A DNA stretch of 64,000 bases from Stichopus chloronotus (taxonomy: Eukaryota > Echinodermata > Holothuroidea > Aspidochirotida > Stichopodidae). This document shows positions 35,291-48,196 of the stretch, one piece after another. How positions within the stretch are numbered: position 1 is the first letter of the stretch; each line of letters opens with the position of its first letter. The stretch is taken from positions 32,919,921 through 32,983,920 of the forward strand of contig CM037836.1 in NCBI GenBank assembly GCA_021234535.1. Reading direction: 5' to 3'. The notes below the pieces were generated by a model that was not told the DNA's origin, did no database searches, and saw only the letters and a program-made list of their open reading frames with translations. The position numbers and the translations under genes were made by a program.

Positions 35291-38200
35291 GAAGATGTTC
35301 TCATTTGAAGGAAATAATATTTTATATGTTTGTCAAACACGTTGGCTGCATCAAGGAAAGGAATTGCAAAGGATTTTTTTTTTAAGATGATACTAATTTG
35401 TAAGAGACGACAAGAGAACGTTGAGAGACATGTGAATGGGTGATGACAAGAAACGAACCGCGGCAAGTGTTCATATGAAATAATTATAAAGGGAACCATG
35501 TCACTTAATAATCTCTGACTATCTTACGGTTTTCAACATAACCGTTGTCAAAAGGGAAGGGTATGGGAGTAATATCATGCTCTCATCTCACATGAGTCCG
35601 AGACTTTTAACTCCCGGATCTGTGGGACATAATATCTACCATGCAAAGGAAAGAGAGCCCATTACTCTCCAAATTGATTTCTAACACATCGATTTTAACG
35701 ATTGTCTAAAAGTACACACTCACTGTATACTTAACACCATACGGTTCCAAGTGTCTACATATCGAGTGTCCATGATCATAATCATTATAGATTATCATGG
35801 GTTTGTTGATAAATTAATTCAACTAGAATCTATTTTTAGATTAAAATTAATTCAACTAACATTAATTCGACTAAATCTTTGAAAATATACCACTTTTTGT
35901 TGTTCTGTGTATGTCTCCTTGATAGAGAGACATATTACCATAACATCTTCAGTTGAGCAACACGAGTGGATGATGCATGGAAAGATCCTTTAAATTTCAA
36001 AACGTCGGCAATGTTTATACGATGTGAATATTGATTCAAATTTCGATTGAAATAGATTTGTTTAACTTTTCAAAAGAGTAATCTAGATTACAGAGTGTTT
36101 CATCACTGAGAATTAATCACAGACAAAACAGATAACATTTCGTTCGTATTCTAGACACTTACTTTATGTAAATACCAAAACCCCGACGTGGATATGATTC
36201 TTTTGAGAAATGCGTAAGCGTTATCCGGTACACATAGATCTATTAATACAAATATACATATCCCATTGTTTGCTGTAGGAAAAAAAAACAGTAACGATTT
36301 CTTATCAAATACACCATTAATAATTCATTTCTTTATATGGAACATAAATAATGTAAAATTAAAACTCATGCGATATCATCTTAATGTGCATTCATTATCA
36401 ACGATACGTTTTGTATATGGAAATTGATTTTTTTTTTTTTTAGGATCACCTCACCTGCAACGTCTCGATATTTTTACTAGTCGGCCCAGTCGTATCAGGA
36501 AACAAAATGGTAGAATAGGATAAATGAACAAGTTTTCTTTTTTATTTACAGTATTTTATTTCTTGGTGGGCAATTTGCGTATTTTGTAATCCATTGCGTT
36601 CAGAAATGTCAAATTTTTAACACCCAATTTAAAGAAATTTCGAAATTCCCGCAAACTGCAAACAGACAGAGTTTTGTTTTAGAAAATGAAATTACTGTAT
36701 TCAGTTTATTCTTGATTTTTATAAGGTTTGAAATCAATGAAAATTATAACAACATGTCGTTCTCGTGAAAGTTGTTTCGACAAACTCTTACATATTAAGT
36801 CGGTTAGACTTGTCCAATTGAGTGGACTGTACGCAAAATTTGTTATTTCAACAATTTACAGGCACACGTTACATGGCTGCACCTTTTGCAGTTATACGAT
36901 CGCTTTCTCTTTCGTTTTTTTTTACCCGAAATTACAGTGCGTTTTTCCGGTTCGAACCCTTTCTCAAGCCTCTAACTTAAAGTCATTAATATCGTAAACT
37001 GCGCCTAATCCACGAATGTTCTGGGAAGTGTTCAAAGGCTATACCTATGCATCCTAAAAAAGAAAAATAATGTAAAAGCCTGTACTTTGCATGTACTGTG
37101 AATGTTTCGATCTCAACGTAATGACAAATTGGAGGTAAGACTCTGATGTTACATTGAGTCTGTCCACTTCACCTGTCTACCCTCACCGATTCTAAAAAGA
37201 AAGCAACGGTGACTATTAGACTCAGACAATATGTAAAGTACACATAGAATACAATGACCTGCGAGCACCGGTGTTGTTTTAAATATTCAAAACGAGAGGC
37301 GCATTTCAAATCCAAAGTTCCTTAACACCTGATAAGGCAACATATGTCTGCACGGACAACCAACAATCAGTTGATTGTTGACGTAGCATATGACGTACCA
37401 GGTCGATTTTACGAAAACGTGACTGTCACACAAAAGGAAAGGGCGGAGTCAGCCGCAATCATCTGTCATGAATTGAAAATTCTATCACGGAAAAATTTAA
37501 AACGATTATCATAAGTAAATTTTCTTAAGTATATGCCTCTAAATGAAGGTCTCTGGTTGAATGCCGCTTTCCAACTATAGGACCCACGGGAACTTCTTCT
37601 CGATTTTAGCGGTTCAAGGTCATATATGCACTAGGCCCTGAAGAGGTCTCCATATCTTTATGTATGATCTTTTTATATGTATATATAATCCCATTCCGGA
37701 GCTTAATGTAAAAATCAACCATAAGAGATTCTGAAACGCGGATTTAATAAAAGTCGTCTATTAATTATGTATGATATACGTCAAGGGACTGTGCACACAG
37801 AGCCGTGTGTTCTTCGACGGCCGTCTCACGTTTAACTGATAGGTAATTTAGAACGAAAGTAGCCATGTTCATTGACACTCGAAGGAAATGGATGAAAATT
37901 CTGAAAATTCGCTTGATTCAACAAAACGATGTTCCTTAATCATTTCTTGGATTTTGTTTTTCATTTTTAACACATTCAGGCTGTTGAAAAGGCTGTACAG
38001 GGTGTTTCCACTTAACCAATAGGGCCATGTCCCAAAATTCTGGTCCATTTCTGTCAACACAGTCGTGGAAATTGCATCGCAAGCCGTTTCTAATAATTTT
38101 CAATTGAATCTGTGGGTTACTTAAGGACATTTTTCTTTTACTGGGTAAAGTTTCTCCTCTTGTTACATTCACTCATACGTCCGTATTTGTTCACCATGTC

Positions 38201-39134
38201 ATGAATGAAATATTTCGGGAAGATTTTTTTCTTCCGAATCTTTGAAGCTTATGGATTTATGTTTAAAAAAGGCTACCTGCAAAAGATCATGTCGTTTTTA
38301 AGTATTTCAAAGGTTTGAGGGTCAGGAAGTCGGGCTAATCAACTATACCATGTTAATCCTGGATGAAAACCGGCGCGAGATTCGTTTCACTCTTTTAGAT
38401 AAATGTTCAGAGGGTAACTGTAACAGGGAAGGAGTGAAACCAGACAATCGCAATAGAAACCCAGACCAGCTCCGGGTCTTTCATTTAGCCCCCCCCCCCC
38501 TCCACAATGTATCCCCCAGTCTTTAACCTCTTTCACAAAGATGGTGGGCTTAAATTAAAATCCGATATAACCATCTCACTTGTTTGGAATAACTTCAAAT
38601 TACAACTTTTCACTATCTAAAAAGGAATGACTTGTTTCAAGACACTAAACAACCGTTAACTTATTCCAATATTTCTTTTTTTATTTTCCAAACAAATTCC
38701 AAAATTTAATTATTGCAAATTTCTCAAGTCCCCCCAACTTCTCTAATCATTGGAGACATGTGATACAGTAAATTGTCTTCCTAGACTTTTTTTTACCGCT
38801 TTCCGGTTTTATTGTCTTCTTATTGGCATTGTCGTTTGTCACTGGTTACAAGAGAAGTATCATTAGTATAAAATGAGCCACACATTATCACACATTATAC
38901 AGCAGTACCATTAAGTGCACAATGAAACGGAGATTCGAAATTTAAATAAAGATTGTTCGGAAGTCACTTAAATTTCAATTGTGTCCTGAGCAAACTCAGC
39001 TGCTAATTGCATCTTTATTTGAATTGCACTCGCGCAGACATAATTATACTCATATCCTCTTGAAAGTAACCTAGCGCATAATTATTTAGCGGTAAAACCA
39101 CAGATGTCACCATTTATTGCGGAACTTACTATAT
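35291..39134. other. No gene recognised
   Basis: AT-rich. The frames at 37869-38060 and 37936-38172 (minus) overlap in two registers and contain charged segments (KIIRNGLRCNFHDCVDRNGPEFW) that might be one frameshifted remnant of an unknown element. I cannot name a family. Polyadenylation of the receptor gene would fall in the first part. No other feature is supported. Confidence 0.35.
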
Positions 39135-40010
39135 AAAACTGCGGAAGCTTAAAACTGCCGTCTAGATAAGAATATCTTTGCTCCGTATACTTGACATTTT
39201 TTTGCAAAATGTCTATAGATAACAAGAAAACGGAAAAGTGATTAAATGTTTGGTTATGTTGTTTGAACAATTAAGTAATCTTCTGCAAATTGTTCAAATG
39301 ACAATTTATCATATCTTATCATTTCAACAATTTGCTGCAAAATGTCCACTTGTTCACTTTTTTTTTTTCAGTGAGCAAGTCAACAATTTTCGGCGAAATG
39401 TCAAAATGACAAGTTATTGTGTATGATCAACTCAACAATTCTCTCCAAAATGGTGACTTCTTCACTTCGTTTTAAGTGAGAAACTAAACAATTTCTCAGC
39501 AGAATGTTAACTATTCATAGCTTTCTAAGTGAATAATTAACGAATTTTCTGCCAGTTGTTAAAATGACAACTTATATTACCATGTAATTTGTATTTCTGG
39601 TCTAGGAAGTGCACAAGTAGACACTTTGCAGAAAATTGTTGAAATGGCAAGAAGCGATAAGTTGTTATTTAAACATTTTGCAGAAAATTGTTCAATTGCT
39701 CACTAAGTAAGAAAGTGAACAAATCAACACTTTGCAGCAAATTGTTGAATTGACAGGATGTGATAAGTTGTTAAATGAACATTTTTTTTAAAAAAAAAAG
39801 TTGAATTCCTAAACAAGAATCAAATAAACATGTTAACATTTTACAGAAAAACGTTGAATTGATATGATAACGCAATTGAACAATTGATCATTTTACTGCT
39901 TTTTGATGAGATATTATCGCGCAATGTATACATTTTGCTGAAAATTACCAACATATGGGGCAAAGATATTCTTATCTTGACTGTACGTTTAAGCTTCCGT
40001 AAAACTGATG
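39135..40010. mobile_element. Fold-back element: long imperfect inverted repeat
   Basis: The two ends are reverse complements with mismatches: GCGGAAGCTTAAA and AGATAAGAATATCTTTGC near 39140-39185 answer GCAAAGATATTCTTATCTT and GTTTAAGCTTCCGT near 39960-40000. Inside, the left half repeats CAACAATTT-CTGC-AAATGT units and the right half repeats their complement, ACATTTTGCAGAAAATTGTTGA, so the whole 875 bases could form one long hairpin centred near 39570. No coding capacity is seen (ORFs at 39082-39270 and 39238-39426 are incidental). This structure fits fold-back or MITE-type non-autonomous DNA elements. Confidence 0.72.
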
Positions 40011-42814
40011 TTCATACTTAGCAGAATAGTAATTTCATAGTCAGACATTTAAATGTTATTGATAGTAAATGCAGTTTTAAATGAAAGGAAGAAAGAGGAG
40101 AAAGGAGCAATCAGCGTAAAACTTAATCATATAAAACTATATATACATATATATATATATATTATAATAATACAAGTTCATATATGTAGCGGTGAGGGGG
40201 TGAGTAGTTATATTCATAGCCCATCGATGTAAACTTGTGTATACACGCAATGGTGACTTCTACTAATTTATCTACTCGAAAATAAATTTCTCAAGTTCAT
40301 AAGTCTACATGCTTTAATACTTAACAAAGTAAGTCGTGCAACGCTTGTTTTTATTTTTTTTTTGTTCTCTGTTCTTTGTTTTGTTTTTGTTTTTTCTTTT
40401 TCTTTTTCTAATCTCATGTTGGCGTTCCTCCACTGGCGGTATTGATTTCCGTAAGGAGCTTTCTGAGCACGTGACCTTCTCAAAAATTGTTCCAGTGGCA
40501 TTCGATGTGATTATGTTTCAATTCGGAGAGGATTTTTTTTCAAGTCCGTATAATTTTATTTCTTTTTGTTTAGATTGAAGTTCAGATTTTACGATGTTGA
40601 GAAAAGTGAGAGTATGAAGATCAAGCTGTTTTGTTGTACACCAACAGATCGAACAAAATCAGAGCGTGATTGCTATTTGGAGAGAATCATTTTTTAAATT
40701 AAATACCTTCTTTGGTATAATAAGGAAGGTTAAAAGAGATAAAATGCGTGGCAAAAGGGAATGGAATACTTTCTGGATATTTCGGTACTGGCTGGTTTGA
40801 AGGTACTTTGTGAACAGGATAAAGCCTTGTTGGTGGATTGGAAATGGATGGCCGCTGGTTTTTTTGCGCTGATTTTGTCGAATGATACTCTTTGCTTCAC
40901 ATAACGCATGCCCACCACATGTTTTAGTTCAGTCTGAATTGCTTAGCGTGAGGATCAGTCTAGAAGCCTGCTTTATCCTGTTTTACAAATTTTATTGAGA
41001 TTTACAATCTCCGGCTCGTGTATACTACATCACTAAAGTAGCTATCATTACCTACTACTCTGCATTTATGTGTTTGATTTTCTGCCCTTATAGGTCAATA
41101 CAAGAGCAGTGTTCTAGATGGAGATTTGAGAAAAAATGCCACTCCCTCTCCTGAAATCGCGTTCTAAGAAAAGCTGACAACATTCTACTACTATATTATC
41201 TGGAGCGAAAAATCTTCTGTAAGTGGCACGTTTTCGCAATATTAACCATTTCGATTACCAAATCTTTATGTCCTCCGACAATGCCTTCCCACTTCTAGCG
41301 AATCGGGTGTCCTTTTCCTGGGTGACCTCCCAGCCTCTCCTCTCCCGTGACTGGCGAACGCTGGACAGAAATATCATCCGTGTGTCATATCTTCGTATTC
41401 CCCCCCCCCCTTTTTTTCTGGTATACATTCTAATTGTTCTTATGGTATTTAGGTTATTTTTTAAAAGAATGAGTAACTTTCAACATATTTGTCGTGTTTC
41501 TAAGAGCCATAAAACTTAAATAAAATCCAGACAATTCAATCCCAATGAAGAAACTATAATGTGGGCGTTAGTAAAATTGTCAGATTCACGTATGATTTAA
41601 TAGGTATAGCAAATGTAAAATGTTCATTCATACCTTGTGAAAGAGCTGTGTTGAATACGAGTAAAATAGAAGTTATATTTAAGAATTCTGAAGATAGCTT
41701 CGCGTTTCTCAGACGCGCTATGTGTCACGTGGTTTTGGAGTTGATAGGCACAACGGACACAGGATAGAACTTATTCCTTTTCTTCCCTAACAACATGACG
41801 GTGGCACAAAGTGTTAGGACCAATCAATTAATCGTTTAGAAAAGAAGGTTAGGGTTGGCCAAGCACAACGATGATTCAATAAAGGGCATTTGTGTGTCGA
41901 TCTGACAGCATAAGTATCCTATTGAATATTTTATGCCGCATCGTAGGTAACAATAGCCTATACTAGTATTCGGTACCACCGTCACACTCCTGATCAAAAT
42001 AATACAGCATGCTTTGGGCTAAAGATCGACTGCATACAAAAGCTCACTAGTGCCATGAAACAAGTTACTCATCTGTGATTAGAGATTGATAATTTGTGAT
42101 TGCAGATTATTAATCTGTCAGAACAGATTCATAAATTTGTAATTTTAAGATGAATAATCTGCAATAACAGAAGTTTTTGCCACGTAGTATGAGCTACTAT
42201 TCTATGGATGGCTGACACAGTAACCATTCATGGCGCTTTCAATTTTCCTCACGCTTTGCACGATACGCGGTGCCAACGTGGGCACATGCTGGTCTCCGCA
42301 TGATGGTATGCTGATCAGGGAGGTGACATGACAACCTGTTCTACTTACAGCACTCACGTGACTTCACTAGTTTTGTGTCATCATTCCCTTGCGCATTTTA
42401 ATCATGCATTCGAGAGTTCTAAAACAACTTTTGAGTGCACTGGTACACTTGGTTTACTATTTTGTATCTTACAGCTTTCTCAATCGACCCCCTTGCACTG
42501 TCGTCACACGACAACAAACAAGGGAGCTCTAACTGATTGTAAACAATTACTCAACACTACATGGCTACGTACACGTGTTAAATTTAGTAGCTTGCCGTCA
42601 AAGAGGGCGTTTCACTGCATCACGGTGACGTCACATGCAAGGGGGTCCATTACATCGGTTCCGTCCATCGGTTCCGTCTTTTTTATGCCATATTTTAAAG
42701 TTCAAATGAGATATTCTAAGGGTATATGCTGATAAAAAATAAATCTAATGTTCTTTTATAAAGAGAAATGGCTTAATGAAGTAGATATACATTGAGATTC
42801 CCTGGCTTAGTGGC
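40011..42814. other. No gene recognised
   Basis: Contains a short AT microsatellite (40139-40162), a C10 run (41401-41410) and frames without recognised domains, such as 40268-40501 (minus) and 42328-42732 (plus, 134 residues, mixed composition, no signal peptide or motif). About 50 bases near 42210-42250 (GGCTGACACA...CAATTTTCC) resemble 61988-62025 and may be a dispersed repeat fragment. Confidence 0.35.
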
Positions 42815-43157
42815 TTAAAGGGGAAAAGGGCGTTTGTTTTAGGGGATACATCCATATTTTTGAAAGCAATGTTTGTGGACGTAGAATGATAGATTATACA
42901 AAATAAAGAAGGACAGTAGCCTTCTTTTTACGAAATATGTTTCTCACAGATAGAAATTCAGTTTGTTATTACTCAACACTAATTTGTTCACCCAAACTTT
43001 TCAAAATTCAAATGATGCATCTTCCATTACTCATCACGTGTGTAATGTTTTGAGAAGATGAAACTGTGGTAGATGTTCACTGGTGAGACTGAATGGTTTA
43101 CCACTATTTTCTTTGTATGCCATGTTGGTGTATTCTAAACGCCCTATTTCCCTTTAA
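42815..43157 (-). mobile_element. TTAA-flanked MITE, copy 1 (reverse orientation)
   Basis: A 343-base element bounded by TTAA, with inverted termini TTAAAGGGGAAAAGGGCGTTT and AAACGCCCTATTTCCCTTTAA. Internal landmarks, such as TTTTCAAAATTCAAATGATGCATCTTCC and GTTCACCCAAAC, are shared in reverse order with the copies at 51558 and 53163. TTAA boundaries suggest a piggyBac-like source, which is an inference. Confidence 0.8.
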
Positions 43158-46111
43158 ATCGGAGTAATTAACATATTAGGCTTCTGGTGTAAATTATTTT
43201 CAGTATGCACGTAATCAGACCATACATCCTTTCACATTTTGGATATGTGATCCAAGACGCTTATATGAAGAGACATTCTTCAGCTTTTCATCTTCAAGTT
43301 TCGATAAAGCAATAAAGGAATGAAAAGATAACAAGTAATTATGTAAGTTGAAATTATTAACTTTTTCATGCCATGCATGCTACGAGTATATTAGGCCTTG
43401 TGAAATATTTTACTCTCCTTTAGAAATTTTCCTACTAACTTATAACTGCTTATTCTTTATTTAAGCTTATTCTGGAGTTTAAAGAAGGTATACGGTAACC
43501 TTCTTTGAAAGTAACGTTCATGACCTTTCCTGTATAGGCAAGGACAAGTACGTCTTATTAATTATTTCGCTTCATCACCGTATCAATTTGATTAAAAACG
43601 TTTAATTTTTATTGATTTCATTCCGTTTTCGGATTCCGTTGCCATCAATAAATGTTAGAAAGACATACAGACACATTGTAAGAGTTGCACTTTATCCTTT
43701 TAGCTTTGATTTTGTTGTTATTGATCGTTCTAAATCTGGTCCAATCGTCAGTGATAAATTAGACTTCCTGACAAATTCTCTTTCACAGGTACCATTCGGC
43801 CAAAGTACTGTATCTCAGTTTCTGGTGCCTTTGTTAAATTGACTATGCAAATAGGAAAATGCTTTTAATTGCGTATAGGATGCTCCCCCGCCTAATGGGT
43901 ATTATAAAATAGTGCAATTACAATACACTTTGTCGTTACAACTGACCTTGCTTATTATCGAATTGCATAAATTCTCTCTAAAGCAAAAAGAACATTCAAC
44001 TTGTCCTTTTCGCACAGGTTTCTTGATTACTAGTTTGAAACTCTTTGAACTGATTTGGGGTTTTCTGCGCTCTGGGCGACCTATTTCGTTTCCGTTAACT
44101 ATGGTCAGGCGAGTAGTCGGGAGAGGGGAAAGGCGACGAAACTGTAAGGTTGTTTCGCCCCAGAGCATTGTGGGGAATGAAAAATGATCAACAGTAAGTT
44201 ACATCGCCGAAGGACTACCCTCACCCATTTCTACATTGGCCGACCACCAACAAATATAACCTGGCTACGAGTCTGACTATACGGTGTGTCTTCAAAAAGC
44301 ATTACCCTTGCCTATATATATAGCCTATTTGATGAGTCAGCAGTAAAGACTTTTCGCCTTACTGCATACAACGTCATCAAACACGATACAGTATAATTGG
44401 TTTTCTTTGCTGAAATTATACTGACCAAAGGAGTGTTCTTTGAGTCGATAAAATTTTAATCGTGGCTTTATGCAAGACATTGGAGAAATAACATGCGACA
44501 GACAGAAAGACAGAAAGACAGACAGACAGACAGACACAAACACATATATACACATACAAATACACCAATCACCCCATATATTTCAAGTCTTTTGCTATAC
44601 AAGTGTGCAGGTTGCTGTAAACAGGAATTAAAGAATATATTCGCAGGAGCTTGCCTCTCTCGCACGACACTTCAGAGTTACACTTCAAACCAGACCTTTT
44701 TATGGAAACTGATGCATCTTGATATACAAAAAAACATCGACGGTTTTGGAAGTATTCTAAGAAAAAAAAAACCTGTAATGGAAGTTTCGATTAACCAAAG
44801 ATGAAGACCAAACGAATTACTTAGACTTAAAAACGAGGTTAATTACATACGCACGGTGTGTTATGATGTAATAAATGGGGAAAACGAGAAGAAACGCAGT
44901 AACAATTTATCAACATAGACGTAATACACTTTACTTCGACTGGCACCTATATTTTCATTTATCTGTTTTTTTTTTTTAGCTCAGCTTGATGTATTCTTTT
45001 CTTGTTCACTTTCATAATTATTATTTTATCAGCGTATTATTGAATTAAGTTTGGGCTTTGTTGAAGATACAAAGAATGGTTCATTTTTTCTGCAAACAAA
45101 TTGCTTGTCTCACTCATTACAATGCCTTAAAATAAAAATCGTTCATGTAGGATAAAAGCAAAAAAAGTCTGGAATTACGAGTTCGTAGCGATGTTTTCAT
45201 GCAAACATACCAGCTTATATGGTCGCAATATCACGGTTGCATTTCATTGAAGGTGAAATAAAAGTTACATTCTCCTTGTCTTCAAGATGGTTACGATAAA
45301 TGGGGCATTGAACGTTGCTTTTACTGTGTTTGCAATTAAACTTCCATGACAATATGCTACTGCACGTCATTAGCCTATTTCAAATATATTAGTAGACTCG
45401 CATAATCAAATCAAAAGCTAGTTGCACTATCATTCGGAATTTGGTTAATAGAGGTTTGTTTGCCTTTGATAAAGTTTTTGGCCGCATATCCATTGCCATC
45501 ATTTACATATTTAATTGTTACTAACCTCCCCCCTAAGAAAAAAATAAAAAACGTATCGTTTCAGCCTACTGATTGCTTGATTTTAACTTATTTATTGGAC
45601 TGGATAAAATTTGCATTCGATTGATTTCTTGGAAAAGTTGTTATTGAATTTGATTACAATCACCGTGTCCGTTATTTTAATTATAAAATTTGTGAGAGAT
45701 ATAGCAAACATTGGCATTCGAATGAGAGTATGAACATTACTGCATTAAAAAAATCTTTGTAAAAGTGATAAAGAGATATGGGCTTATATGGAACATCTCT
45801 GATTTTTTTGAAAAAAAAAATAGTCTGTGAAAAATAGTCAAGACATAGGCCTAAGACACATGTCCATGCATTGCTTAAAGGGGTGTTGATCTCATAGTCT
45901 GTTGAACAAAGTGTATGATTAAATTATGATTAAATTAAATTCGCCTTTTATCGAGCCAATCAAACGTTATTTTCGTATTCAGTAACATAAAACAAACAAA
46001 AAAAAACAATGGAATAGAACTGTAGTCGCAATTGAATGTCCTAATTTAGTCCCTTTGGAAAAAAGCCCGCATGCTCATGCCTGATCGAGTAATGTAGGAA
46101 TTCTTCCCTCT
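43158..46111. other. No gene recognised; CAGA microsatellite at about 44493-44535
   Basis: AT-rich sequence. The CAGACAGA tract at 44493-44535 explains the ORFs over it. Opposing frames at 43902-44168 (minus) and 43912-44187 (plus) have mixed composition, but neither shows a known domain. Confidence 0.35.
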
Positions 46112-46320
46112 TTTGGATCAGTACGATAGAATGATCTTAATATAATGCAGCCATACCATCCTGTGGAGGGTTTCCTATGTTATCCTTTATTTTGAGTGCA
46201 CAAAGTCTCAATCACTCACCCTGCCTACGCCGTGAAATGAAAGACCCTTGATTTCTCAGTACCAATAACCTACATGTTATCTCTGCTGAACTCCTAAAAT
46301 TTTGGGGGGGAATGCAGTTA
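46112..46320 (+). repeat. Dispersed repeat, copy 2 (relative at 4.49 kb)
   Basis: Aligns in the same orientation with 4490-4690 through TAATGCAGCCATAC, TTTTGAGTGCAC, ACGCCGTGAAA, ATTTCTCAGT and a weaker CTGAACTC block. The class is unknown. Confidence 0.6.
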
Positions 46321-46420
46321 CAAACCAGAAAGCCAAAAGGCTCTGTGATTCCTTTGCCACATGGTGATATAATTACAAATAAATTATCCACATGAAAAGT
46401 ATGAGATCAACTACAGTCAC

Positions 46421-47400
46421 TGTTCTTGAAACACCACATTAATAATGTTAACCCAAAATGACATTTTTTGGGGGGGATCTCAAATGATATTTGACTTCCA
46501 CCAAAAGCAATAGGGATCACCTACCCAATATGGCCAACTTCCACATCAAGTATGACATCAGTCAACAGCACCCTTCTGGAGATAATGTGTTTTGCAAGGT
46601 TTTCACAGTTTGACCTCTGGTGACCTCAAACCTTTGACCTCCAACAAAAACAAAGGAATCTTCTACTCAGTATATACAATCCACACATAAAGTATGACAT
46701 CAGTCAAGGTTAAAATTCCTGGTAATATTGTGTTTACACATTTTTACAGTTTGACCTTGGGTGACCTCGAATGACCCTTAACCCCCACCAAACTCAATAG
46801 GAATCTTCTGCTCATTATTACCAACCCACACAACAAGAATTACATCAGTCATGATTACCCTTCTGGAAATATCGTGTTTACAAGGTTTTTAAAGTTTGGC
46901 ATCTGGTGACCTCAGATGACCTTTCACCTCAACCATAAACAATAGGAACCATCTACTCAATGTGACCAACGCACACACCAAGTATGGCATCAGTCACAAA
47001 TACCGTTCTTGAGATATCGTGTTTACAAGGTTTTTACATTTTGACCTCTGGTGACCTCAAATGACCTTTGACCTTAACCAAAAACAATAGGGACAATCTA
47101 TTCAATGAGACCAACCCACACACTAAGTATGACATCAGTCACAGTTACCGTTCTTGAGATATTGTGCTTAGAAGTTTTCGCATTTTGACCCTTAGGGACC
47201 TCAAATGACCTTTGACCTTGACCAAAAACAATAGGGATCATCTAATTAGTATGATCAACCTACATATCAAATATAAGATCCCTCCGAATTGCCCTTCTTG
47301 AGATATCGTGTTTACAAGCAAAGTGTTACATACACACACATACACATGCACACACACGACATCACCATCGCATAGATTCTTGAGCCTTCGGCACGAATCA
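46421..47400 (+). repeat. Tandem array of about six 145-base monomers with DR1-like motifs and a tail
   Basis: The block TTCTTGAGATATCGTGTTTA recurs with substitutions at about 46573, 46710, 46861, 47006, 47151 and 47295, a period near 145 bases. Each monomer also carries TTTGACCTCTGGTGACCTCA, ATGACCTTTGACC and CCAAAAACAATAGG blocks. The last monomer runs into a CA-rich tail and TAGATTCTTGAGCCTTCGGCACGAATC plus an A-run. The same tail ends the shorter copy at 47850-48196, so this behaves as a dispersed element with a variable number of internal units. Confidence 0.9.
47062..47074 (-). promoter_or_regulatory. DR1-type nuclear-receptor half-site pair
   Basis: TGACCTTTGACCT is the complement of AGGTCAAAGGTCA, two consensus half-sites in direct repeat with one base between, the DR1 pattern bound by HNF4, RXR and COUP-TF type receptors. 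Identical sites fall at 47206-47218 and 47872-47884, and one-mismatch sites at 46917-46929 and 47994-48006. Function is unproven; they arise from the repeat monomer. Confidence 0.45.
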
Positions 47401-47849
47401 AAAAAAAAAAAAGTTTAACGCCAATAACGGCAACCATCGACACATAAGTAAATAGTTTGGTGTTCCATTTTGAGTTTACGTTAAATAACGGACGGTACAG
47501 CTAGTTAAGTCACGTGATCACTGGTAGAACGACCAAGTACGTGCCAAGTATCACGCAATCAGTACTGTTCAAGGCGTCGATGGCCTACTAACTGACTAAT
47601 TCGAACGTTTATACTCAGGATCAAAATTCGAAAGCAAGGTCAGCATACACTACAGTAGTGCGGAAGACCTTCAAAAAGTAGAGCAATAACTTGTATATAC
47701 GTAATTCCTAAGGGCGGCTGCAGGAAAATAAACCTTAGGTAACCAGAATGTCGAAAGACGCCCATATTTATTAAAGGCACGATAACCCACATACTGTGCA
47801 AATATTGAGTGAAACAGTGTAAAGCCTATGTTCACAACTTAATTTCTTA
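47401..47849. other. Nothing recognised
   Basis: An A-run (47400-47412) closes the previous repeat. The rest shows no frame, repeat or RNA that I can support. Confidence 0.35.
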
Positions 47850-48196
47850 CTACGTCTCTGCTGACCTCAAGTGACCTTTGACCTCCAAAGAAAATGACAC
47901 TATTTCTTGAAAAATGTAGATCCGTCTCTTTATTTTACAAACTCAGATGGTCACCCTTCCTGAGGTATAAACAAAGTTTCTGGTGGCCTCAGATGACCTT
48001 TGACCCCACTTAAAACAATTGGGATCAGTTGTTCAGTACGATCAACCCAGACATTAAGTATGAGATCAGTCAAGGTTACCCTTCTTGAGATATCGTGTAA
48101 ACAAGCAAAGTGTTGCACATACACACTCACCCACCGCCGCACGACAAAACCATCACGTAGATCCCTTGCCTGTCGTTGGCAAGGAATCAAGAGGTA
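47850..48196 (+). repeat. Short copy of the 145-base repeat element with the same tail
   Basis: Contains about one and a half to two monomers (TGACCTCAAGTGACCTTTGACC, then GGCCTCAGATGACCTTTGACCC, CAATTGGGATCA, TTCTTGAGATATCGTG) and ends in the CA-rich tail and TAGATCCCTTGCC-TGTCGTT-GGCAAGG, a 7-bp hairpin just before AATCAAGAG. The tail matches 47300-47400. Confidence 0.85.

Noticed and set aside
36940..36965. GGTTCGAACCC, a tRNA T-arm-like string
   Set aside because: No acceptor, D or anticodon arm could be placed around it.
39135..40010. Regularly recurring short units that could suggest a CRISPR-like array
   Set aside because: Units are degenerate, unevenly spaced and switch strand at the centre; a fold-back element explains them, and the DNA is eukaryotic.
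42328..42732. 134-residue plus-strand frame
   Set aside because: No domain, signal peptide or splice context; composition looks like non-coding sequence, so it is left as unassigned.
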